From NCBI GenBank assembly GCA_910579995.1, contig CAJTWH010000018.1, positions 1-64,000 on the forward strand: 64,000 nucleotides of DNA, written 5' to 3'. A program made the translations under genes and the position numbers. This stretch comes from an uncultured Muribaculaceae bacterium. Its GTDB lineage: Bacteria; Bacteroidota; Bacteroidia; Bacteroidales; Muribaculaceae. The notes beneath the pieces are model-generated. The model searched no databases. It saw only the letters and a program-made list of their open reading frames with translations, and had not been told where the DNA came from. Shown here piece after piece: positions 17,242-25,407 of the stretch (within the stretch, counting starts at the first letter, position 1; each line of letters opens with the position of its first letter).

Positions 17242-18219
17242 TCAGTATTGCCTTTCAATGACAAAGTCGAAGAGGTCGGCGAGCTGGCATGTGATATCGC
17301 ACTGAGGGAGCGAATCGAGAATCGACTGTGCCTGAGCGCGCAGGTCGGCCATTACAGCGTAGGCGCCCTCTATGCCGCCGTTGTCGCGGGCAAAGGCGAG
17401 GATGGTCTCAATGCGGTCGTCGGAGAGTGAGTCGCAGGCCAACATCTCTTTAATCTTGCAACTTTCATCTTCGGGGGCACGCTCGAGAGCGAGAAGCAGC
17501 GGGAGCGATATCTTGCCCTCGCGCAGGTCGTTGCCGGTAGGTTTGCCAACGAGAGTCGAGGGAAAGTAATCGAATACGTCGTCGCGCAGCTGGAAGCAGC
17601 GGCCGAAGAGAAGTGCGAACTCAGCCAAGGCCTCGGTGGCCTCGTCGGGAGCTCCGGCGGCTATACAGCCCATACGTGCGCTTGCCACGAAGAGCGAGGC
17701 TGTCTTGTAGTCGACAATGCGGAAATAAGCGTCGGGGGTGAGGCTGTGCTCGCGGGCGTTGCTGATCTGGTCGATTTCGCCGAGCGAGAGGTCGCGGCCG
17801 AGGTGGCAGAGCGAGTCGATAATGCGGATATCGCCGGTTGATATCGCCTCCTGCATGGCAGATGAGGTGAAGAAGTCACCTACGAGTACGGCGATATGAT
17901 TGTCCCACACGGCATTGACGGTAGGGCGGTTGCGGCGGGTCATGGAGTTATCCACCACATCGTCGTGGATAAGGGAGGCGTTATGGAGAAGCTCAACGGC
18001 GGCGGCGGCGGCAAGGACATTTTCGTTGACCTGAGCGAAAATCTTGGCGCACATGATGAGCATTAACGGGCGCAACTGCTTGCCCTTGGTGCGCAACAGC
18101 GACATCACGATGTTGCTCATCAAAGGATTTGCGCTATTCAAGCGCTTGGAAATGCGCTCGTTAAGGCTATCTATATCAGCCTTATGCGAGAGTGTAGTCG
18201 TTTCGAGTGTAGTCATCAT
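17242..18219 (-). CDS. Trans-polyprenyl diphosphate synthase
   Basis: A 325-aa isoprenyl diphosphate synthase that extends prenyl diphosphate with IPP, probably for the menaquinone side chain. Both Asp-rich motifs are intact: DDVVD in LIHDDVVDNSMTRRN (about 90) and DDVFDY in LRDDVFDYF (about 213), along with GKQLRP near 45. The length suits an IspB/octaprenyl-type enzyme; chain length cannot be told from sequence. It has a TACCTTTG promoter at 18234-18263. Confidence 0.93.
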   Translation of the reverse strand: MMTTLETTTLSHKADIDSLNERISKRLNSANPLMSNIVMSLLRTKGKQLRPLMLIMCAKIFAQVNENVLAAAAAVELLHNASLIHDDVVDNSMTRRNRPTVNAVWDNHIAVLVGDFFTSSAMQEAISTGDIRIIDSLCHLGRDLSLGEIDQISNAREHSLTPDAYFRIVDYKTASLFVASARMGCIAAGAPDEATEALAEFALLFGRCFQLRDDVFDYFPSTLVGKPTGNDLREGKISLPLLLALERAPEDESCKIKEMLACDSLSDDRIETILAFARDNGGIEGAYAVMADLRAQAQSILDSLPQCDITCQLADLFDFVIERQY

Positions 18220-18233
18220 TGCTCAATGATGTG

Positions 18234-18263
18234 CAAAGGTACAAAATTTTCGCAACATGCCAA
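18234..18263 (-). promoter_or_regulatory. Promoter of polyprenyl synthase gene
   Basis: TACCTTTG lies at 18241-18234 on the minus strand, with TTG about 22 bases upstream. Confidence 0.6.
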
Positions 18264-18267
18264 AACA

Positions 18268-18290
18268 TAAAATCCCGACCAAAGCCGGGG
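18268..18290 (-). terminator. Putative htpG terminator
   Basis: On the minus strand CCCGGC pairs with GTCGGG (one G-U pair) around a TTTG loop, followed by ATTTT. It lies 70 bp after the htpG stop. Confidence 0.45.
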
Positions 18291-18359
18291 TTTTTCTGTA
18301 GGATGTTGCTTGTGGGCTGCGGGGGGATTTTACTAATATGCCACCCACAAACCACCTGT

Positions 18360-20405
18360 TTATTTCATCAGATCGATTGAGCGGGTGATGAAGGCGCTGA
18401 GGGCTTCACCGCGGAGCAGGCCGTTGCCGAGGAGGGCGAGGTCTACGAGCTGGCTTACCTCGGGTGTGCCGGGGGCGTAGGCGTCGATGGCGTCGTCGAT
18501 GGCCTTGCGGCTTTCTGTGACTGTCTTTTCGGCCTCGTCGACGGTGGCGCGGGCTTCGGGGGTGAGCTCGCTGCTGCCGGCTGCCTTGCGTGTTTCCTCG
18601 GCTTTGGCATTGGCCTCGTCGATAGTCTTGAGCAGAGGCTCTACGGTGGCGTCGAGGGCGGCGTCGGCCTTCTCGGTGATGGCTTTAACCAAGGGGTGCT
18701 CGGTGTTGACAACGACGGTGTAGCTGTCGGGCAGGTCGCCGTAGAAGTTCATGCCGGGCTGAAGGGCTGCCATCTCTTTCATACGGCGCATATATTCGTT
18801 CTGAGTGAGGACTACAGGCTGCGAACCGGCAGCGAGGGCCTCGAACTGCACCATGAAGCTTGTCTTCTCCACTTTGCGCGTCGGGAGCTCGAAGAGACGG
18901 GTGAGGATGGCGCGGGCGGCGGGGGTGAGCTCGGCCACCTTGCGGTCGGACTTGCGGATGAGGTTGTCGGTGACGTCGGAGTCTACGCGCACAAGAGAGG
19001 TGTTCTCAAGTTTGTGCTCAAGGAGGCCGACGAAGTGGTTGTCGAGCTGACCATCGAGCAGGAGCACATTGTAGCCCTTGTCGTTGGCAGCCTTGATATA
19101 GTCGTACTGAGCGGTGGCGTCGGTAGCGTAGAGGTAGACGATTTTGCCTTCGGCGTCGGTCTGTGCGGCCTCTACGAGAGTCTTGTATTCGTCGAGGGTA
19201 TAGTAGCGGCCTTCGGTGTCTTTGAGAAGCATGAACTTAAGGGCGGCGTCGCAGAACTTCTCGTCGGTGAGCATACCGTAGACGATAAATATGCGGATGT
19301 CGTCCCATTTCTTCTCAAACTCAGCGCGGTCGGCACGGAAGAGCTCGTCGAGGCGTCCGGCCACTTTCTTGGTGATGTAGCTCGAGATTTTCTTGACGGC
19401 GGTGTCGGCCTGAAGATAAGAGCGCGACACATTGAGAGGAATGTCGGGAGAGTCGATCACGCCTTGGAGCAACTGCATGAATTCGGGCACGACGCCTTCT
19501 ACCGAGTCGGTGACGAACACCTGATTGCAGTAGAGCTGAATACGGTTGCGGTTGATGTCGAAGTTGTTCTTGATCTTGGGGAAGTAGAGGATACCGGTGA
19601 GGTGGAATGGATAGTCTACATTGAGGTGAATCCAGAAGAGAGGCTCTTCCTGACCGGGATAAAGCTCTTGGTAGAAAGCGAGGTAGTCGGCGTCGGTGAG
19701 GTCGGCCGGCTTCTTCATCCACTGGGGTTCGGTGCTGTTTACAACGAGATCTTTGTCGGTGTCTTTCCACTCGCCGTCTTTCCACTCACGCTCTTTGCCG
19801 CTGATGACGGGCACAGGCAGGAAACGGCAGTATTTGCGCAGCAGCATGTCGACGCGCTGCTGGTCAAGGAATTCCTTGCTCTCGTCGTCGATATAGAGGA
19901 TGATGTCGGTGCCGCGGGTTGTGCGCGAGCCGGCCTCCATCGAGTATTCGGGCGAGCCGTCGCACTCCCAGCGTACGGCCTCGGCACCTTCTTTATAAGA
20001 AAGCGACTCGATGACAACTTTTTTCGACACCATGAAAGCGGAGTAGAATCCGAGGCCGAAGTGGCCGATAATGCTTGCGGCGGTGTCTTTGTATTTATTG
20101 AGGAACTCCTCGGCGCCGGAGAACGCTATCTGGTTGATATAGCGGTCGACATCCTCGGCGGTCATGCCTATGCCGGAGTCGCTGACAGTGAGCGTGCCGG
20201 CCTCTTTGTCGACAGTCACACGCACATTGAGCTCACCGATCTCGCCTTTGAATTCGCCGAACGACGAGAGGGCGCGCAGCTTCTGGCTGGCGTCGACGGC
20301 GTTAGAGACAAGCTCACGGAGGAAAATCTCGTGGTCGCTATAGAGAAATTTTTTGATGACGGGGAAAATATTTTCGGTCGTTACCCCGATAGTACCTTTT
20401 TGCAT
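18360..20405 (-). CDS. htpG: Molecular chaperone HtpG (Hsp90)
   Basis: The bacterial Hsp90, 681 aa. The N-terminal GHKL ATPase has FLRELVSNAVDASQKL (Asn/Asp for Mg-ATP), SDSGIGM and IGHFGLGFYSAFMV. The middle domain has PLFWIHLNVDYPFHLTG. The C-terminal dimerisation part has a Glu/Ala-rich region near 570-640. The 581-aa open frame on the opposite strand is a GC-driven shadow. Confidence 0.97.
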   Translation of the reverse strand: MQKGTIGVTTENIFPVIKKFLYSDHEIFLRELVSNAVDASQKLRALSSFGEFKGEIGELNVRVTVDKEAGTLTVSDSGIGMTAEDVDRYINQIAFSGAEEFLNKYKDTAASIIGHFGLGFYSAFMVSKKVVIESLSYKEGAEAVRWECDGSPEYSMEAGSRTTRGTDIILYIDDESKEFLDQQRVDMLLRKYCRFLPVPVISGKEREWKDGEWKDTDKDLVVNSTEPQWMKKPADLTDADYLAFYQELYPGQEEPLFWIHLNVDYPFHLTGILYFPKIKNNFDINRNRIQLYCNQVFVTDSVEGVVPEFMQLLQGVIDSPDIPLNVSRSYLQADTAVKKISSYITKKVAGRLDELFRADRAEFEKKWDDIRIFIVYGMLTDEKFCDAALKFMLLKDTEGRYYTLDEYKTLVEAAQTDAEGKIVYLYATDATAQYDYIKAANDKGYNVLLLDGQLDNHFVGLLEHKLENTSLVRVDSDVTDNLIRKSDRKVAELTPAARAILTRLFELPTRKVEKTSFMVQFEALAAGSQPVVLTQNEYMRRMKEMAALQPGMNFYGDLPDSYTVVVNTEHPLVKAITEKADAALDATVEPLLKTIDEANAKAEETRKAAGSSELTPEARATVDEAEKTVTESRKAIDDAIDAYAPGTPEVSQLVDLALLGNGLLRGEALSAFITRSIDLMK

Positions 20406-20571
20406 ATCGTTGTTAATTTATTTATTCAATTACAAGTATAACAACTGAAAGCAAAAAAAGTGCCAAACCCTCGACTGCCAATATGACAGCCCACCCGAGG
20501 AGCTCGACGTAGAGAAGTCACGCAGATGATGGGGGTATTTATCCATTCCTTCAAAAATCAGTCAAATTAAT

Positions 20572-20602
20572 TTGGTGGTTGAGATTTTTTTTGCTTACTT
20601 TG
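20572..20602 (+). promoter_or_regulatory. Promoter of leader RNA / 208-aa gene
   Basis: TTG at 20572 and TTACTTTG at 20595-20602 (one mismatch to TAnnTTTG) have the usual 23-base offset. Transcription would begin near 20608, about 265 nt before the ATG. Confidence 0.65.
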
Positions 20603-20608
20603 CAGCGT

Positions 20609-20871
20609 GAATCCAAATCGGATTCTGACATATTTGAAAGTTTAGAATAACTTTTATCACTTGATTTTGCCCATCGCAGATTCATTTATCGATTATCTGA
20701 CGGCCATTATTGTGCCCTTACGCAACAGCCTCAGTAATCGAGAATATTGAAATCATGGATGGACTCTCGGAGGTAGGCCTCCGTAAAACATATCAAGTTT
20801 CGCTGATTGCGCCGGTCGCTTAGTCCAAGACCGAATAGCAGTCAGTTATTTTTTTCTCTAAACTTTCAAAT
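20609..20871 (+). promoter_or_regulatory. Candidate structured leader RNA
   Basis: A 5' hairpin pairs 20609-20614 with 20620-20625. A closing stem of 15 perfect base pairs then joins 20632-20646 to 20857-20871, continued by 6 bp (20647-20652 with 20844-20849) across a 7-nt bulge. Inside are hairpins at 20677-20699, 20768-20783 (6-bp stem, TAGG loop) and 20813-20833. The closing stem ends 3 nt before the start codon of the 208-aa gene. It matches no riboswitch class I know. A mobile element with inverted ends is the alternative. Confidence 0.55.
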
Positions 20872-20874
20872 AAA

Positions 20875-21501
20875 ATGAAAAACAATCTCAGACTCAACAC
20901 CACACTCTCCCTGAAAGCCCTTGAGGCACAAGCCATAAAGGCGACAGCCATTCAGGCAGCTCGCCAAACCCTCCCGCCAACTCCCCACACCCCCAAAATA
21001 AACAAACCGAAACCGGCTGTATCCGGCTCTCATGCCAGACGCCAACCCGCCAACGGTATCGAAAGAGAAGTAAAGGCAATATTCAGCCTCCTCCGCGCAG
21101 ACGCAGCCCAAAAGAAACACTACATCGCCATCGATCAAACCGGCGAAGGGCTATCCACAAGATGGCTTATATCTGTATTCAACTCCGATGACTTCAGCCG
21201 ACAGATGGAGGAGGATAAAACATACCGCGAGTATTTGCGCAATGGCTCCGACCGCCGACTCCTTGCAAAGCCCTATAAGGCAACGCCCATTGAGAAATAT
21301 GGCTTCTATCCCGATCCCGTATGGCCTGACAGACTCGGCTCTGTAGCCATTTACGGCAAGCATGCCGCTCTGCGCAAGAATATCATCGAGCGAATCGGCT
21401 ATCTTTTCGGCCATAAGGTTGCAAAAGTCTCTCTTGTAATGGGTCGCAGACTATTCGTAGACGTACGCTTCGCAGTTTTCAACAAATTCAACGAAGTCTA
21501 A
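20875..21501 (+). CDS. Hypothetical protein, 208 aa
   Basis: No family was recognised. The N-terminal 65 residues are Ala/Pro/Lys-rich and probably disordered. The C-terminal part (about 70-208) is a compact mixed domain ending in a basic segment, YLFGHKVAKVSLVMGRRLF. It is the only gene behind the structured leader and promoter at 20572-20871, which suggests the leader controls its translation. A perfect 22-bp hairpin follows the gene. There is no signal peptide. It may be an accessory or phage-derived gene; this is a guess. Confidence 0.75.
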   Translation: MKNNLRLNTTLSLKALEAQAIKATAIQAARQTLPPTPHTPKINKPKPAVSGSHARRQPANGIEREVKAIFSLLRADAAQKKHYIAIDQTGEGLSTRWLISVFNSDDFSRQMEEDKTYREYLRNGSDRRLLAKPYKATPIEKYGFYPDPVWPDRLGSVAIYGKHAALRKNIIERIGYLFGHKVAKVSLVMGRRLFVDVRFAVFNKFNEV

Positions 21502-21537
21502 CCACAGGTATCCTCCAAGCCACGTATAATTTGTGGA

Positions 21538-21591
21538 ACGGGCTGCAAGCGATTGGCTATTGATAGTTTTAGCCAATCGCTTGCAGCCCGT
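21538..21591. repeat. Perfect 22-bp hairpin between convergent genes
   Basis: Positions 21538-21559 pair perfectly with 21570-21591 around a 10-nt loop. There is no T-run on either side, so it is not an ordinary intrinsic terminator, though it could act bidirectionally between the converging genes. Confidence 0.7.
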
Positions 21592-21633
21592 CATTATTAT
21601 AAGTTACATAAAATAATCCACGAAGCCGGCACA

Positions 21634-22407
21634 TCAGGCGGTGATGAAGAGCAATTGACCCGGGAGTGATGTTTTTTCGGATATATAACTCTCCGTTTCT
21701 ACGGCCATAAGTTGCTGCGGGGTGGTGATGGAATCGGTGATAATCTGTCGCAAAAGTTTCCCGCGCAAAGTTTTCAGACGGTTAGAATTGGGCGTCTTCA
21801 TCGAGCCTCCGGCCTGTATTTCTTGAAATTCCGCTTTCCATACCTTGGCCCTCGATTCTATCCGGGGCCAGTCAATGCACCTTGCAGCGTCGCCGGGAAG
21901 AAGATTCAGAACATTATAATCCTTTTCATTCTCAATCCATGAAATGACACAGTCGGTTACTCCCTGCCTCAGATAGCCGGCAAGAGTAGCACCGTCCGGG
22001 GCCAACTGATTGGTAAAGTCAAATCTGTAGGGTTTTATTATATCGTCAGGACGCAGCCATCCGTAAAGCGACGATATAATGCCTATACATCGGTTGGCAC
22101 GCTCCTTTTCCGCCTCCCTCAGCGATGGATATTCAAAAGCCTTGAACACAACTCCCGTAAACGATTCTATCGCCGCGGCGCCCGACTCTTTATAAGGAAA
22201 ATCATATATCATGAGCCGCAATTTACGGGCCATGGGAACACTTATTTTAACTTTCGCGGCCAGTTCGTCGACAGTCATCGCCTCCAAGCCACTCATAATA
22301 TCGCGAGCCAAGGATTCAAGCGAAGGCCTGTGACACTCCCAATCCCGGAGCGTCACCTTGCCTGTGCACGGCGCCATAGTCTTCGATTCAGCAATCAATA
22401 CAAGCAT
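21634..22407 (-). CDS. yaaA: YaaA family peroxide stress protein (DUF328)
   Basis: A 257-aa protein of the YaaA/DUF328 family, which in E. coli lowers intracellular free iron under peroxide stress. The family signatures are SLYGWLRPDDIIKPYRFDF (about 115-133) and the C-terminal IQAGGSMKTPNSNRLKTLRG, where homologues carry the KxxGK.K-type basic motif. It starts MLVLIAESKTM, close to the family N-terminus. A TATCTTCG box at 22433-22440 lies upstream, within a sequence similar to 34043-34101. Confidence 0.85.
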   Translation of the reverse strand: MLVLIAESKTMAPCTGKVTLRDWECHRPSLESLARDIMSGLEAMTVDELAAKVKISVPMARKLRLMIYDFPYKESGAAAIESFTGVVFKAFEYPSLREAEKERANRCIGIISSLYGWLRPDDIIKPYRFDFTNQLAPDGATLAGYLRQGVTDCVISWIENEKDYNVLNLLPGDAARCIDWPRIESRAKVWKAEFQEIQAGGSMKTPNSNRLKTLRGKLLRQIITDSITTPQQLMAVETESYISEKTSLPGQLLFITA

Positions 22408-22720
22408 AATACCTCGTCTAAATTTGTATACACGAAGATACGACTTTTTTACGGCAGTTTAAAGTTTCGGGGATATTTTTATTCTAATCATCCGTCATGA
22501 TGGATGATCAGTTCAGTAATTAGACTCCGGTGGTGTGTATCCCTCTTGAAAACAGTCACCGGGGATTATTGGCGGCTTGTCGGCATTTCTTTCCTAAAGC
22601 AATCACACACTTGGAATGTTTCAGGGTGCTTTATACGACCGAATATTGACCTGCTTTTCTCTTTTGATGTCGACACTACCCAATCCACCAATTCTCCGAT
22701 AGATATTGTCAGATTTTCGC
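22408..22720. other. Intergenic region
   Basis: About 310 bp hold the yaaA promoter side (22433-22492) and an imperfect CCGGTG/CACCGG hairpin near 22525-22562. No gene or known RNA was recognised. Confidence 0.5.
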
Positions 22721-22728
22721 TAACTTTG
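22721..22728 (+). promoter_or_regulatory. -7 box of kinase gene
   Basis: TAACTTTGC matches the consensus exactly; no TTG sits at the usual distance. Because transcription would start near 22734, the GTG at 22733 cannot be the start codon, which favours the ATG at 22790. Confidence 0.6.
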
Positions 22729-22789
22729 CAGAGTGAATGACGATAATATCATAGTATCAGGATTTGACAACAGGAATGAGGCTGCGGCA

Positions 22790-23983
22790 ATGACTGTTGA
22801 TTTCGCTTTGGCCAAATCTTTGGACAGGAGCGGATCTACGTGTGACGCATACGAGTGTATCGTTCAGCGGCGGCGTGTTTTCGTCAAGCGGCTCAAAGCC
22901 GAGTATCGCGACAATCCGCTTTATCGAGCAGCCTTCGACAAGGAGTATGACCTCGGAGTGTCGCTGAGTCATCCCTCGCTGCCCCGCTATGTGGGATTCG
23001 GTGGAGACTACATCGTAATGGATTTTATCGAGGGGGATACGCTTTCTGCCCTGATAAAGCGTGATGATCCACGGCTTAAAAGCCGCAAGTTTGTCCGACG
23101 GCTGTTGAGTGAATTGGTTGATGTGGTAGAATACCTGCACAGGCGCAATATAGTCCACTGCGACATAAAGGCCGATAATGTTATTGTCTCGCCCTACGAT
23201 GATCGCCCTGTCACACTGATTGACCTTGACAAGGCATATACCTCATGGCTTGGCACCACCCACGGAAATACACAAAAATATGGCTGTGAAGGATGTGCCG
23301 ATGGAGCGATAGACTTCCGTGGCATAGGGTTGATAGCAACGCAACTTGGGCGTGGCAAGGTTGCTCTATGTTGTGCTAAAAATGAGGTAACGGCAGCCTC
23401 CGTCAGACGGGCTATAAAGTCAGAGGGCAAAGGCTATCACTTGTGGGCTGTAATCTGCGGCCTCTTGTTTTGTATTGCAGTTGTGCTATGGTTTTTACAT
23501 GTTGACAGGTCAATTGACGATACTACTATAATTGAAACACCCCCGACCAATGTAGTTCAATCAGAAACTGTTGATAATAAGGTTGAAGAGGTGGTTGTGC
23601 CAACCACTGATATTACCGCTTTACCAATAGAAGAATTCATCAATACTCCGGAGCCACACACCACAGATGCAGCATGGATAGCTTCACTGATTCAGTCGAA
23701 GACCGCAGAACTCGAGGCAGAGAGGGAACGAATCTACCGACTGTTAGAGAGCGACACCATCAGCGCCGCAGCCGCCAATATGGAACTGATGGGATATTTG
23801 GCCAAGACCAGAAATATAAGGGATGATATTTACGAGTCGGCAAAAGAGCAGTATCCCGATATCCAGCCATCGGACGTACAATTGGAGGTTCACAGTGTAG
23901 ACGAATGGGCTAAGTGGACTCGAAATGACGATGCCCTTTTCTTCTCGATAAAGGCTTACTGTAAAGCTCACTCTACCCAATAA
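22790..23983 (+). CDS. Membrane-anchored Hanks-type Ser/Thr protein kinase
   Basis: A protein of about 397 aa. The kinase domain (about 5-200) has the ATP-anchoring Lys in FVKRLK (about 33), the catalytic loop VHCDIKADN (Asp near 125) and a metal-binding loop reading DLD instead of DFG (about 146). The C-lobe is short: the APE-type segment and later helices are reduced. One transmembrane helix (about 217-238) is followed by a Thr/Val-rich linker and an alpha-helical domain with a coiled-coil-like stretch near 300-330. The topology suggests a cytosolic kinase with a periplasmic C-terminus. Substrate unknown. Confidence 0.82.
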   Translation: MTVDFALAKSLDRSGSTCDAYECIVQRRRVFVKRLKAEYRDNPLYRAAFDKEYDLGVSLSHPSLPRYVGFGGDYIVMDFIEGDTLSALIKRDDPRLKSRKFVRRLLSELVDVVEYLHRRNIVHCDIKADNVIVSPYDDRPVTLIDLDKAYTSWLGTTHGNTQKYGCEGCADGAIDFRGIGLIATQLGRGKVALCCAKNEVTAASVRRAIKSEGKGYHLWAVICGLLFCIAVVLWFLHVDRSIDDTTIIETPPTNVVQSETVDNKVEEVVVPTTDITALPIEEFINTPEPHTTDAAWIASLIQSKTAELEAERERIYRLLESDTISAAAANMELMGYLAKTRNIRDDIYESAKEQYPDIQPSDVQLEVHSVDEWAKWTRNDDALFFSIKAYCKAHSTQ

Positions 23984-24527
23984 TCTCCACCCCTGTCAGG
24001 CCGCCCTGCTTGGCCGCCTGATATGAGCCGAGATGCTTTTTGTCGCGCTCGACGTCGCTTATCAGCAATTCAAACCCGACGTAGAAGCCGGCGATGGTGA
24101 GTATGTCGCCTTTAAGCAGTTTGCTACCGCGCGATTCGTTGACGAGATAACGGTTTTCGGCGATGTAACTTAGAGTCAACAGTCTGTTGGGATGATAGGT
24201 GATCTGAATTTGCTCGCCGGGGAGAAGATCGGCAGAATCAATACTCTCAACGGCGCGGAAATCAGATATTTCCGTATCCTCCCCCAAGTCCTTTGCCAGC
24301 AGATTATAATCGGGATAGCCGAGATACTGCGCGATTATGTCGAGCGACGACGGACGCGGATTCGCCGGCCCGTTGACAAAGCCGAGCATGCGCTTCAATG
24401 TTGTCGTTCCAAGCGTCTGCCCCGTAGCTTCCTGAATGGCCATTGCAAGGGCCTCGCACTGCTGCGGGTACTGAATGGGAGAATTGAACTTCTCCAGAAT
24501 CATCTGTCTGATCTTGTCGTTAATCAT
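23973..24527 (-). CDS. Hypothetical protein with possible N-terminal HTH, 184 aa
   Basis: No named family. Residues about 1-75 look like a helical DNA-binding or docking domain (IQEATGQTLGTTTLKRMLGF, then a tyrosine-rich helix). The C-terminal half is beta-rich. The frame is open to 24608, but those extra 27 residues translate a GGTTGA-type intergenic repeat, so I place the start at the ATG at 24527. The 3' end overlaps the convergent kinase gene by 11 bp. A small DNA-binding regulator is possible. Confidence 0.65.
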   Translation of the reverse strand: MINDKIRQMILEKFNSPIQYPQQCEALAMAIQEATGQTLGTTTLKRMLGFVNGPANPRPSSLDIIAQYLGYPDYNLLAKDLGEDTEISDFRAVESIDSADLLPGEQIQITYHPNRLLTLSYIAENRYLVNESRGSKLLKGDILTIAGFYVGFELLISDVERDKKHLGSYQAAKQGGLTGVEIIG

Positions 24528-24536
24528 TATGTTGAG

Positions 24537-24602
24537 TCGGGTTTCGCCCAAAGGTTGATAGGGTTGGGTCGGCTTCGCCGAGGGTTGAATGGGTTGATTA
24601 TA
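24537..24602 (-). repeat. GGTTGA-type repeat cluster 1
   Basis: It contains GTCGGG...CGCCC / CTTCGCCGAG mini-hairpins followed by GGTTGA units. The same design occurs at 25055-25117, 25152-25290, 27525-27660 and 33322-33410. Confidence 0.6.
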
Positions 24603-24671
24603 GTACAAAGGTAGGGAGTTTAATCAAGAGAGCCTCTAACACAGACCGTTCACAATGTTCATTCACTTTTT

Positions 24672-25046
24672 TTATTTGTCAGCAAGCGATAAAACAGCAA
24701 ATTTCTTCTTTAAACCAATGATTAGACGGGACGTGTCAAAGAATAAATTTCTAACGTTATTTAACTCATCTTCAGTTAAATATCCTAAATCAACCGCAAT
24801 TTCGAGTTGGCAATACGCTTCCATGGGAGAACCATAGGCAATATCAAGGAAATGGATTCTCTCCTTATAGGAAGTGCGACCACTTTGCTCCGCTATATTG
24901 GAAGGCACTGAAATAATGGCTCGTCGCACTTGGTCACATAGGGCAAATCTCTCCTCTGTCGGAAATCTTTGTATAAGAATATAAACATCTTTGACCAGCT
25001 TGCGTGCCGTCTGATAAACAAGCAGCTTTTCAAAAGAATATTCCAT
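24672..25046 (-). CDS. Four helix bundle protein (23S rRNA IVP family)
   Basis: A 124-aa all-helical protein of the S23-type four helix bundle family, common and multi-copy in Bacteroidetes. Family features are FEKLLVYQTARKLV at the N-terminus, SVPSNIAEQSGR in the middle, and YCQLEIAVDLGYL near residue 85. Its function is poorly known; it often travels with repeats and mobile DNA. Here it is surrounded by GGTTGA-type repeats, and a minus-strand promoter at 25341-25369 lies 295 bp upstream. Confidence 0.88.
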   Translation of the reverse strand: MEYSFEKLLVYQTARKLVKDVYILIQRFPTEERFALCDQVRRAIISVPSNIAEQSGRTSYKERIHFLDIAYGSPMEAYCQLEIAVDLGYLTEDELNNVRNLFFDTSRLIIGLKKKFAVLSLADK

Positions 25047-25054
25047 GGTATTGT

Positions 25055-25117
25055 AGTCGGGCTACGCCCGAAGGTTGAAACGGTTTGGTCGGCTGCGCCG
25101 AGGTTGAATGGGTTGTT
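25055..25117 (+). repeat. GGTTGA-type repeat cluster 2
   Basis: It has TCGGGCTACGCCCGA plus GGTTGA units. The orientation is the same as in cluster 1. Confidence 0.6.
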
Positions 25118-25151
25118 TTTTATGACGCAAAGGTAGCAAAAAAGATTAAAA

Positions 25152-25290
25152 CTATCAACCCTTCAACCTCTCACCCCTTCACTCCTTCACAACATCAACC
25201 CTCGGGCAACGCCCGTCCCAACCACATTCAACCCATCAACCTTCGGGCATCGCCCGACTAATGAACGGAGTGAACGCCCGATTTTTCGGT
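25152..25290 (-). repeat. GGTTGA-type repeat cluster 3 (inverted)
   Basis: Complementary TCAACC units alternate with CGGGCAACGCCCG and CGGGCATCGCCCG hairpins, ending with a GAACGGAGTGAACG unit. Confidence 0.6.
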
Positions 25291-25340
25291 CATATCAAAT
25301 AAAACTGCCACTTTTGCCACAGCAACGCAGAGGCACGCTG

Positions 25341-25369
25341 CAAAGATAAACAAAATATTTGTTGGCAAA
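25341..25369 (-). promoter_or_regulatory. Promoter facing the four-helix-bundle gene
   Basis: TATCTTTGC (25348-25340) on the minus strand has TTTG about 21 bases upstream. It is back to back with the plus-strand promoter at 25373-25403. Confidence 0.5.
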
Positions 25370-25372
25370 TCC

Positions 25373-25403
25373 TTTGTCACATACAAAATAATGTTTAAAT
25401 TTG
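25373..25403 (+). promoter_or_regulatory. Promoter of structured region / 199-aa gene
   Basis: TTTG at 25373 and TAAATTTG at 25396 have the canonical 23-base offset. Confidence 0.7.
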
Positions 25404-25407
25404 CGAT

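Noticed and set aside
18696..20441. 581-aa open frame on the strand opposite htpG
   Set aside because: The htpG frame is unmistakable with all GHKL motifs; the antisense frame is a product of GC-rich third positions and has no recognisable domain.
20609..20871. 6S RNA
   Set aside because: The closing stem suits a long hairpin, but the interior is branched with several small hairpins, not a single rod with a central bubble, and the element abuts a start codon.
23973..24608. 211-aa version of the 184-aa gene starting at 24608
   Set aside because: The additional N-terminal residues are a translation of GGTTGA-type repeat DNA.
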